Shown: piece by piece, positions 39,135-50,400 of the stretch
Numbering within the stretch: position 1 is the first letter of the stretch
Layout: every line of letters begins with the position of its first letter
Source: Symbiodinium natans
Lineage: Eukaryota > Sar > Dinophyceae > Suessiales > Symbiodiniaceae
DNA length: 64,000 bases
Assembly (NCBI GenBank): GCA_905221605.1
Contig: CAJNDS010002546.1
Span: 758,684 to 822,683, forward strand
Direction of reading: 5' to 3'
The notes under the pieces: generated by a model
Databases searched by the model: none
What the model saw: only the letters and a program-made list of their open reading frames with translations
Told to the model about the DNA's origin: nothing
Translations under genes and position numbers: made by a program

Positions 39135-41300
39135 TAGATGATGCAGAAAAAAGATCGGTCCTGCAGCCTGCAAATGCTGCGGTGTAGCTCACGGAGTCCG
39201 GAAGGGTTTGGACGAATAGGTCCTGCAGGGAGTTTCATCCCTTCTGTTGGCTGCATACTTGCAGCCGTAACAACAAGACATGCGCTTGTTCACATGGCCT
39301 TCAGCACGTGGAAAAGTTCGCGCCACCGGCCACACAGGGCATGGGCCTTCATGACCGTGTTGAACCTCGGCCAAACAACACATGTCGAAGGTTAATGTCA
39401 TGGAGCCTGTCATACGCCACCAACACCTTCTTCAACCCCAAGCCTTAATCTCTTCCTTTGCCGCTTGAGATCCCAAGCCGCCTGAAAATCCTTGAAAGCC
39501 CAAGCCTCCTGAAAATCCTGCCCTGAAACCAGCAGGCCTGAAACCTTTTTGCCTGAAAGACATAGCACCAGGGAGCGTTGCAAGAGTGGCTTCCAGCTTC
39601 CGGCGACCAAAGAATTCCAATAGGTCCATGGCAAGCCTGGAAGGACTGATTCCCAACAACAGACGTTTGCAAACACTCGGAGTCAGCATTCTTGAGCGCG
39701 TTGCTGAGGGTTTTTTACCAGGGCCAACTTTTCTTTGGGTTGTAGGGATTGTTGAATGAGCTGAAAGCAGTCAAGGGAGAGCTTCTACCAGGACAGAGCT
39801 GGCGTGTCTCCAGTGTCTGGGCATCAAGGGACTGGATGCTTGGGGGGTTCAGGGGATGAAAAGATACGTTTGGGCATATAACGATCTGGGGATTCACAGC
39901 TGTGGAGGGATGTTTCTGTGAACATGTGACCTGGGGCCTATGTTACAGTTAGACAGGCAATTAGGCTTGCCAAGCCCCCCCCCCCCCCCCCCCCCCCGCC
40001 CCAGCACCATTCGATCATGGGAGAACGAGAACACGCTGAGAGAATCATGATGGGAGTTCCAGTGGGGCCTTCGGGCCAGCACCTTCTGTAGCACCCTTTC
40101 CGACCGAAGACCCAGCAAGCCAAAGTCGGGTTGCGGCCATCCTCTTTGCCCCTGGCCAGCTGCACCAATCCTAAGATCAGTCTCGAGATGGCCAAAAAAA
40201 AACAAACAGAACTAGAAATCATAAGCCCTCCTGCGGCACCGCTTGCATCACTGTGTGCGCGGCTCCCCCAGGTGAAGAAACAAAAGAAGCCCCGACACCA
40301 GCAATCCACACCGATCGGCCTGCGACAGGGCCCCAGATGGGCCTTTCCCAACACTCACATGCGTCTAGTCTAGGCGCAGCCATATGCCATACGAACCATT
40401 CACTATATGCATTATTGCAAAAGTAGGGTGGCTGATGATGCTGGGAGCGGCTGGGCTGCCCATCGAGGCCACACACAGAGACTTGTCTGCAGCTGCGCTT
40501 CGCTATGTTGCCGAGGACCGCATCAACACGGACACGCTGCGCAGAACAAGCCTCAGCTTCAGACATCAACGACCTGCAACATGATCGTCAGCCTCTGCAG
40601 ATATTCCAGAGAGACATGGCGTGAGCTGCTTGGACGGCAGGATAGAACCCAAGACGCACCCAAACACAGCCAACAGGTACATTCAGAACATCCAGTGCTG
40701 GTGAGGCCACGGAGGCCAGCAGCAACGCCTCCTGCCAACGGCCGGCCTGCAAGCTTGGCGGTACAGGAATACTGGAACAGAGTCACGATGGAGCAGCCCA
40801 CCCCTGTGACAGAATTCCCTAGCCGCAGCCGGCACGTCAAAGTACGGCAAGGGCCTATGCCACTACCTGAAAAGCACCGTGCCCACAAAATACTAGTATC
40901 CCGGACCCCCCTCGACCGGAACAGTTCACAAGACTGAAGGAAGCACAAATATATCATGATTATGCGGCACCGGAAGGAACCCTTGCTGCACAAGTGTCAT
41001 TGAGCTCTATCTACAAACCCAAAATTACCCAAACATGTACCCCGAAACGCGAGACGACCCATAGTGACCCTTCTTCAGAACGGCCCTATACCCCCAACCT
41101 TGAACCCCAAACCTTAAGTCCCTAAAACCCGATAAACCCACAGTTCACACTGAGTGTCCTTGGCTGCGCTGCTGGCCGCGTGGGCGGCTTCCACCGCAGT
41201 CAAAACTCCGCAGCCACCTCCGGGGGGCTTCACCTTCCCCTACTCTCCCTTAAGATACACAGGTGATAAGAACAAACTGCTAGCATCCCTTATACATTCC
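39135..41300. other. Anonymous region with poly-C tract and weak coding islands
   Basis: A C23 tract lies at 39975-39997. A plus island at about 40400-40570 (GLPIEATHRDLSAAALRYVA) and the frame to 40937 (LAVQEYWNRVTMEQPTPV) look mildly protein-like but carry no known domain. Confidence 0.3.
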
Positions 41301-44300
41301 TATTCTTATGAATATTATTAGGATATACAAATGTTCTGTGAACACTTGTACTTAGTACTTAAGTATTTTGGGAGGCGAGAGGGTGCTACTTGCTATGACA
41401 GGGGGTTCGAAGGAACCGAACGCCCCCATGAACGCCAAACCATCACTCCCCTCAGGCCCTACTATAGGGGCCGTAATAATATCAATAGGATCTTGGGCGC
41501 TATTGTAGTATAGCCATAAAAGGGACCATAAGGAAAACTACTAGCAATTCTTCCGATCCCTATATTAAGTTGAGAGAACAGCGGGAGCCTGGCATTCCCG
41601 CACCCCAAAGCCGCGCCAAGTCCTAAGCGCGGGGGCATCCCGGATTCCAGGATGGACCGAAAAAGGTTGGGATGTCTCCCCCCTGTAGACGAACAGACCT
41701 TGGTAGGGATTCTAGTACCGCCGTATTTTAACCCCTGTGAAGGACTGTTGGTTTAAGTGGGGGACATCCCCACGTACAGGTTGTTTTCGAGTCTCGAATT
41801 TTGCGGGGCGCAAGTTCAGGCAGTTTCGCTCCCTCCACGCTTTTTGCCTGGAGAACTTGCCGGAGTCTACTGTCCAAGCCACCCTCCTCCCCCCCCCTCC
41901 CAAAAAACAAAACAAACACAAGTAAAAAGCGGAATGGTAGAGCGTTCTTGACTCCCTGACTGGGCTCCTTGTGGGTCTCTGGGTCTCTCTTCGGCGTCTG
42001 TCCCGAAAGTCAAAGCCCTGAAGACTGCAACTCTTGAAGCTGTAAACACTGTAAGGCTTCAGCGCCTTGAGGCTTTGGGTTGGGGATCTTGGATAATGCG
42101 ACTTTTTGGTGCTCGGTTTCGGGGCCTCGATGGAGTCAGAGTTTCGAGCTTTGGGCTGCTCCCTTGAAGCTTCTGCTCTGAGCACTTTGGGCTGCAGCCT
42201 TGAAGGCTGGAGGCTTTAGGGTTTAGGGTTTAGGGTGCAGGGTTTAGGGTGGTTTAGGGTTTGGGGGTTCTTTTCTTCAGGGCTCCACTTCACTTACTCT
42301 TTGTTTCGCACGAATACGAACCACAAGGCTTGTAAGTTTTATCGCAGCGGGAGGCGCTGAGACTGATGGGCCACAAACTACGTTTGGGATTGGTGCCCCT
42401 TCTGGTTTGGAAGCTGGATCATTTGGGTCAGTTTTGGACGGTGGGGACGCAATCCGACATTCACTGTCGTGGATGGCGCCGATGGCTAAGGGGGTCGAGC
42501 CTAGTGTAAGTCTCAGAGTACGTACGATGATAATTCAGCCCTTCCATCCCTGATACCGACGGCTGCGCTGAAGGAATTTAGATCACATATTCATTGTGTG
42601 ATCGAAAAGCAGAAGAAGATATTAATATTAGAACATAATACAAGAATGAATAAATAAGTAAATACATATATACAAAAATGTACTCATGTACTCATCGGAT
42701 AAGCTTTGGATGCCTTGGGTTTCCGCGGCTTGCCCAAAGTCCGGGGGCGTGGCCACCGACTCCACCGGGCCCGGCAGAATTCAGGGCCTAAGATGTTTGG
42801 GGTTTAGGGTTTTTTTCTAGGGTTTAGGAGATGGCCATTCGTCGGTTTTTTTGGCACCCGAGTAGCCACGCCACAGCGGGGTTTAGGGCTTCAGGGTTGA
42901 GGGTACCCTTTGGGGTTCCTAGAACTAAAAGCATTCAAGTATGTTGGGGTGTCTTTTAGGGAGTACCCCTAAATTTGAAGGTGTACTTCAACAATCTTCG
43001 ACACACCAAATGTCACTGGCCAGAATCACGATGCTCGAAAGGCTAACTTTCTGGTCCTGTCTGCGGTTTCTTAAGACTCAAGCCATGGCAAGGATGCTTG
43101 TGACAAAGCTCCAGTTTGGGGCCAGTGTTGAAATTTCCCTTGTGCCCTTCGAGCTGCAACTGCCCACAGCTTGACGCCGTGCAAACTGGCGAAAAGAACG
43201 TGTATGGCAGTATGCACATTATCAACGTTTGTGTCCTGAATGGGTACGTCGGGCATGTATATGTGCATGTGTATTCATGTATGCAGGGATACACTTTGCA
43301 TCTGCTTCTGTTAACTATTGAAACTGATCGAGCCAGGATAGGGGGGTGCACGTCATGTGGCCTTCTTTGTCGTCGCAAAAGCAGACCACCAGCTGTGTGC
43401 CTGCCCCTCCTCTGAATTCCAAACTGCCGGGATGGCTCAAGATCCGAACGTTCAGGGTCCCTCAGTTTTGTTCGGCTCAGGTGGTTTTTCTCCGTTGTGA
43501 TCGGAAGCCCTGCTCGACCTTTCGTAGGAATACTGGTGGCCCAAAGCTGGGTACGCCTTTTCCGAAAATGGGGGCCAGGCACAAGTCACATCGGCAGTTT
43601 CTCACAGCTTTGATCCCCTGAAAAGATGACCCGACTACCATGGACCATCGTTGACTCACAGTGATCTGCACCCTTGCGGGCAAGCTTCGGCGAAGCGGCC
43701 CATCATGACCAGAGAGAAGACAGCGCGCGGGCCGTCCTGGAGTTTATAGGAGACGGCTGCGAAAGACCATGGGCTGTCGCACCCGCAGGGATTCCAAGTA
43801 CGACTCTCGACACTCAGCAAAATTTGCGGATTCCCCCCTTGCCACTACACCACTGTGCCAGATCTCAAAACGCCAAGCAACTCATCCACAACAAACGCCA
43901 CCCGGGACCCAGCATAGACAGGCAAGAGCGGAAATGCTGCAAGGGGGGCTCGTGATTGGCGGTTGCACGACGTCTAAGACGCTGCACTAGCCCATCGGGG
44001 CTCGTGCTCAGGGGATGCCAAGTTTTGTCAACCAACATGATGTTCAGGGTTTAGGTTTTCTTGTTAGGGTTTACGAATGGTCTCCCACTCATGTTGGATT
44101 CGAGGTCGCATCATCGTGACATCAAGCCAACTTCCGTTCCCGAGCCAGCGTGTTGGGTCATGAAAAATGTGCATCGCGTGATGCATCCCCTCCACATAAG
44201 TGTCATTCTAGCCTGGACCTTCAGTTCAGGTTTCGGACTTGACTTCTGGAACAGCAACCCTTCATGTAATGGCGTACCTAGGCCATCAAGAATCACGTAA

Positions 44301-44790
44301 TATCCATGGGAACGATTCCTTCAGCCCAAGAAGCAGAAACCCAAACCACCAGCAAAGGGCCGAATCAAAGATGCTAGGGTTTCGATGCTCACGCTCGAGG
44401 CAGGCAGGCGCAAGAGTTGATGGTTCAGGGCGATTATGTCTATACACTATGAACCCCATAAACTTAACCGCAAGATTCTCCTGCCCAGGTCTGGATCGTC
44501 AGGTCATGGCAAGAACGAGACTCCGGTCTAGAAGCCTCATACCGCGCTGCGAGGATGTTTCATGCCTTTGGTGTTCTTGAGGAATGAGTGCAACTATGTT
44601 CTCCATCCACAGAAGTCCTCTGGCTTGAGCCCCAACAAGGCTCCTTCAGGCAAGGCTGGTTGATCCGTATTTTTCGGCGCGGCAAACAACCATCATGAAG
44701 ACGAAGGGCCCAGATTCAAGAGCAACTGCCACGACAACATCTCTCCACTTAAGCACACTTCAAGCCCAAACATAGCCACAGCCTGCTTAT
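41301..44790. other. Anonymous region with short telomere-like blocks
   Basis: TTTAGGG units lie at 42212-42260, 42797-42828 and 44045-44075, and the second copy of the dispersed GGCACCCGA motif at 42846-42883. Frames of 90-180 codons on both strands show no domain. Confidence 0.4.
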
Positions 44791-44794
44791 TTTA

Positions 44795-44961
44795 TGCTGC
44801 TACTTCTATGCTGCTACTGCTTTGCTGCTACTGCTATGCTGCTACTGCTACTGCTACTGCTACTGCTACTGCTACTGCTACTGCTACTGCTACTGCTACT
44901 GCTACTGCTACTGCTACTGCTACTGCTACTGCTACTGCTACGACGACGACGATGACGACGA
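44795..44961 (+). repeat. TACTGC hexanucleotide microsatellite then ACG units
   Basis: About 145 bp of CTGCTA units followed by ACG repeats (44940-44961). Frames through it give Ala-Thr, Ser or Val-Ala shadow peptides. Confidence 0.97.
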
Positions 44962-45843
44962 GTACGAGTCCTAGCACGTGGCAGGGACATGCGCGGTTGT
45001 GAAACATCGCAACAGAGCTGGGCGAGTATCCACTTTTCAGCCACGTCCTGCGAAGAGTCCTGTGGCTTAGGTGCCCTTCCGAGCTGGGGTGGCGGCGCGG
45101 GTGGCCCAAGGGTCCCCATTGTAAATGAATTAAGGCAAGATCCAAGCCCAGCGTGCCCCGAGATGACCAATCACCCGTGGAGCTCCTCGCGCTGCATAGA
45201 GGTTGCCAATATACGAGCTCTCTAGAGCGTGTATACATACCCTCTGTGTATGTATACACACAAACATGAACGACTTTTTCGTAAAGGCCGATATTGCAGA
45301 CTGAAGATGTAAAGAATGTCAATTTCCTATTCGGCTGCGTCAAGCTACGGTATACTAGACTGCACTATAGTATAGTGTCGTACATGATGCTAGTATAGCA
45401 TAGTGTAGTATAGTATAGTATAGAACTGTATACTAATGGCTTGCGTGTGGCGCTCCCGTCCTCGAGATAAGGATGCACAGCGTCGGCGTCATCCTCAACT
45501 TCCACCAGGCATGTTGTACCACATTCTGCTACCTAGACTAGACTATACGACTATACTTGACTAGACTATACTACACTGTGCTTTTGTGCAGTAGTATAAT
45601 GTAGCATAGTGGAGTTTTGTAAAACAAAATATAGTAATAACATATAGTATAATATATTCGCCTCGGCTTCCTGCCGAGAAGCGTCTGGAACAAGCAGACC
45701 CGGATCGGTCCTTCCCCCTAACCCATTTTTTGATGCAACCCCCCCCGCCCTGTGGGACCCCCCCCAATCCCTTGGAGGAGCTGCAAACCGATGCCGTGGA
45801 GGGTCCCGCTTGTCGGTGGCTCCTACAGGGGGAGTGCCTCAAA

Positions 45844-45845
<2 letters not shown>

Positions 45846-45929
<84 letters not shown>
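45846..45929 (+). repeat. Poly-C tract, 84 bp
   Basis: Uninterrupted C run, the longest homopolymer in the window. Confidence 0.97.
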
Positions 45930-46164
45930 ACCCGCTCTGCCCTTCCTCCCTTTTTTTGCGAAACCCTCTTTCCTCCTTTCCTGTCCTGGGGCCGGCCCGG
46001 CTGCCGAGGCGGCGCACGCAAGCGTTTACAATTATTATATAGTATAGTATAAGAATGTAGCGTAGCATAGTATAATTGAATATAATATAGGCTTAATATA
46101 GTATAGTAAAGTAACAGTAACAATAAATGGCAATAGCAATAACAACAATAATAACAAAAAATGC

Positions 46165-46179
46165 TAGTAGTAATAGTTA

Positions 46180-46248
<69 letters not shown>

Positions 46249-46249
46249 C

Positions 46250-46296
<47 letters not shown>

Positions 46297-46397
46297 GAGT
46301 AGTAGTAGTAGTAGTAGCAGTAGTAGTAGTAGTGGTAGTAGTAGTAGTAGTAGTAGTAATTAGTAGTAGTAGTAGTAGTAGTACTACTACTACTACT
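46165..46397 (+). repeat. TAG trinucleotide microsatellite ending in a palindrome
   Basis: About 220 bp of TAG units with few interruptions. At the end TAG units turn into TAC units, giving a 30-bp perfect palindrome at 46368-46397. Confidence 0.97.
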
Positions 46398-46504
46398 AAT
46401 CATAAACTATACTATACTTTACTATAGTTATTTTGCTATACCATACGACACAAAACTAGACTATATAGTAGAGTGTAGTAGCAGAAAACAGTGTAGTATG
46501 CCCC

Positions 46505-47440
46505 TCTGCCGTCCCTGCCCCATCCCAGAGTGTCCTTGCACACCCATCCCTTCAGCGCCGAGAGGTCGTCCTTGATGGAGCCGCCGAGCAGCACCGAGAA
46601 GCGGCGCAGCACCTCTTTGCAGCACTTGTTGCTGCTTCCTCATCCCTCACAATGCTCTGTGGCGGAGTGCCTTGGGCACTTCGTACGCCGTCCCAGCGAA
46701 GATCTTGAAGTCCATCTTCTTGTCAAGATCCCTTTGGGCTTTCCTGAACTGCCCGCAAAAGCAGGCTAGGATACTATAATACCACAATTCTGGCACAAAC
46801 CTGGCAAGCATCTCGCGGGCCACCGCGTTGCCGCGGGCCAGCTTCCAACCAGTCATGCTCGACATGGCGCAGGCACAGTTGAGCTTCTGCCAAGCTTGGA
46901 AACAGCTGCGCCGTACGCACATGCAGGGCCGCTGCCAGTAGCGCAAAAGCAGGGGTATACTACACGATACTATGCGATACTACACTTTACTATATTACAC
47001 TATACTGTACTCTGCTATACTATGCTTACTAACTGTAATATGGTTCCCTGTCACACAGGGTGGTCTTCCCGAGCTTCCGAGCGTGTTGAAGCTGCATACT
47101 CAAAAGCACAGAGGCCAAGACAACTTAATTAGGCCTATATAATATAGAGGTCCGGGCTTTGTTGGCGATTTGGTTTTGATTTGGGGGTTTGTTTTTGTTT
47201 TCTGTCCTGCTTTGCCAGAGTCCTCTCATGTCGAAGATGTCGAAGATGGGGGGTGCGGGGCTTGGGGGGGGGGGGGCGGGTGTCACACTTTTTTCAGATT
47301 GTTTTCACACTTCTGCGGCGCGTGGGCAGGGGCACGCGCCAGCGCGCCCGGCGCGCGGGGGCCCCGTGCAGCCTGCGCGGCACCTGCCTCTCCGCACGCT
47401 CCCCGCGCCCCTCTGCGCCTTGAAAAAAAATGTGAAAAAC

Positions 47441-47487
<47 letters not shown>

Positions 47488-50400
47488 GGCCCCACCCACA
47501 CAACACGAACCCCACCCACAATCTCCTCCCCACCAACCCCACCACCCACGCACAGCCCCCCAGACTCCACCCTCCACTGCATAAATTTGTACAAATAAAA
47601 TGCATGTGCGTGTAAGTGCAAGGGCAAATTTCAACTGTTGCACTGGAGAAAACCCGTCTGTTCATCTCAGAAACTTGTAGGCAAGCCGACAGGAACCGCA
47701 ATTTGGATGGCCTTGGACGGGATTTGGATTGCCGTCCTGCTCTCCTTTCGGCCCAGAGCCCGTGGGAGCAAGCAAAGTGCGATCTGTTGCTTGAGGCGGT
47801 GCACACAACACATGGAATCACAAAAAAATCACAAAACAATCGCAAAAAATGACAAAACAATCACCAAAAGATCACCAACAAATCATAAAACAAAAAGTCT
47901 CCAAACAATCACAAAGAATCACAAAACAATCACACCGAAATGCAAACATCTCAGAGCCAGGACCTGCCAAATCCAGTTTCAAACGAAAGTCACACTTGCC
48001 GATCACAAGCAAATCACAAATAAATCACAAATAAATCAAAAAAACCCCAACCCCTCTCTCAGACAATACAGCAATCCTGGTCACAAGTTTTGCTCACTTC
48101 AGAACGAGGGTGCCCTTTTCCGGCGTGCGTTGGCCCAGACGGCCCAGATCACTGCAATCAAAAGGCAGCGGTCAGCAACAAACACCCAGGGGTGTCAGAA
48201 AGATCATCTAAGGAGGGGGCGGTGACCGCCGAAGTATACCTGAAAGTAGCTGTTGGGACGTGAGCTGACATGCAACCCCGGCACACGACACTATCTCTCC
48301 GCATACTACTCAGAACCAGTCTGAGAATCCACGCAACAATTTTTTTGGGATCATGAACATTCTCTTGATGCTCGCCCGTTTCTAGTTCGCCCTGGAATCG
48401 CATCCGCATCAAGCTTGCAGGTGACGGCTCGAAGCCAAGAAGCCTTGAAAGCGACGTCAAGAAGAGGAGAAACGAAGAGCAGGCCGAGGCCAGGCCAGGA
48501 TACTCGGTTAGTCCCGCTTTTAGCGGGGGCAACCCTCCAGGCTCCCTGGCACCGGGCTTGGGCAATCTGCTTCGTGGAAGATGCCCACAAGAGCCGTGAT
48601 GCCGGTAATGTCTACCGTCTCCATGTACCCCGCAGGGCCCTCTTCGCTTCCCCACTTGTACTCAGGGTCGTTCACCCAGTCCGGATCCTTCACTTCCTGT
48701 CCCAAAACGGTCTCGAGGATGTCCTCTCCCGATGACACTCTGATTCTGTGACATCGCATGCTGCTGTGATGTCAGGCTTACCCCAAGGCGCAAGGCAGAA
48801 CAACGAACCGACCGACGCACATGACATGACAAGGACGTCCTCGCAAACGTTGCCCAATCCCAGCGCATCCAGGAGGGCGTCCGTCACCAGCTCCTTGGCG
48901 GCATCCTGAGGTCTCAGTGACTCCGATGTGCGGCACAATGCAAGGGGAAGTCGAAAGGGGATCACTGGGGCAAACGTTTTCCGGGGGCGGTGTGAACTTT
49001 TAGCCAGGGCCTTAATCCCGGATTTGATCGTGTTGATGGCCATCTTCTTCATGGTCTTCTTGCCCTGGGTCTTCAAGGAGGCAATGGCGGCCCGCTTCGC
49101 GGCTGCCTGAGAACCCCCCCCAACACCATCTTTCAGTATCACGAAAAGTAGGTGGAGGCATAGAACAAGCGCTGACTCAGAAGCCTGATGCTTGGAAAGA
49201 CGACCCGGTGTGGATGATGTCAGTGCAGTAGTTGGTGGAAGATGCAATACTGTACCTCTGCTACACGCTTTTCTTCAGTTGAAAAATGTTCCGCATGCTA
49301 CCATCTTCTACCTTGTTTCTACTGCTCCAGTGCATCCACTCCCAGATTCATTCGATTGCGCTGCGCTGCACTGTGCCACTTTCCTCTAGGGCCATGCAGT
49401 GCAGTACCTTCTGTGGTACAAACATGTTGCCAGGCAGGTACCAAGTGGCATTACAGTACGCTATATGACGGATTGACTTACATTAAACAACCAGCTCTGG
49501 TATGTCATATCTTGCATTCGTGGCACTGCTAGATTCGTGTGTCATCCTAGCGCAGGGGCCATGCTAGTCTTGTTTGTATCGTTCCATATCATACATTGCG
49601 ATTCACTACCTCCACCACACTACGCCGGATGAACTGCATCATATTTCATGTTGAATCCTCCGAGACGTGCTGGGCTGCGCATGAGCGAAATCGGAAACCC
49701 TCTAAACCTTTTGAAGTGTGTACCCCTTCATCCACCCACCTCCACCTGAAGAAGGCACGCACACCGGCATCTTAAAACACACTCGACTCGAACCCTTGCC
49801 TCCCAAACCACAAGCTTCTAACCACATCAGAACCCAGCTCCAAGAAGCCAAGGGCCTTCCCGGCGGTGACTGCTGCCTTTTGGATGACCCTCTTGCCGGC
49901 ACCCTGCATCCCTTTCTTCGCGGCGGCCTTGTTCCGTCTTGCCAATAGGGATGAGAAACACAGAACAATGATTCGCGGCGGCCTTGTTCCGTCTTGCCAA
50001 TTGGGATGAGAAACACAGAAAAATAATTGCTCAGGGCTTGTAAGGTGTTTTGTGTCCTGCATGGAAGGAACGAAACCCACATAGCAGAGTGGTACACAAC
50101 ACATTCTTATTCACGAATTGCAATGCGAGACCCATCGACTGCACCGTTCAGATGTCTGTTCAGCATTGACACTCGTGCAACAGCGCACAGGAGTTTCCAT
50201 CGTTTCTGCAAAAACAGTACAGTTGCGAACAAGGCCTGAATCCTAGAGGGTTCTCTTTTGGTGGGTTCGATTATTCTCACTGGGATGTTCGGGCTACCGG
50301 GATTAACCTGTCTTGATGATCCGCGAGATCCACTTGTGATTCAAGGTTCCCAGGACTGTGACAAGTGAGCTTCTCTTTGCTGAAATTCATTTGTTGGCCA

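Larger units (their letters stand above)
45340..47040. repeat. Cluster of TATAG/ACTAT repeats around poly-C and TAG arrays
   Basis: TATAG/ACTAT-like pentamer sequence occurs at 45345-45425, 45535-45655, 46035-46115, 46410-46480 and 46955-47030, on both strands. Between these blocks lie the poly-C and TAG arrays and two exon-like islands. Confidence 0.8.

Noticed and set aside
41400-41430. Possible tRNA B box (GGTTCGAAGG)
   Set aside because: No A box, acceptor stem or anticodon arm could be built around it.
42853-42872. Dinoflagellate spliced-leader relic (CCGTAGCCATTTTGG-like)
   Set aside because: The motif CCGAGTAGCCACG only partly resembles the spliced leader; the TTTTGGCTCAAG half is absent here and nowhere else in the window was a full match seen.
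44808-45343. ORFs with Ala-Thr, Ser or Val-Ala runs
   Set aside because: Translations of the TACTGC hexanucleotide repeat.
45730-46427. Poly-Pro, poly-Gly, poly-Ser, poly-Val and poly-Tyr ORFs
   Set aside because: Direct translations of poly-C and TAG microsatellites.
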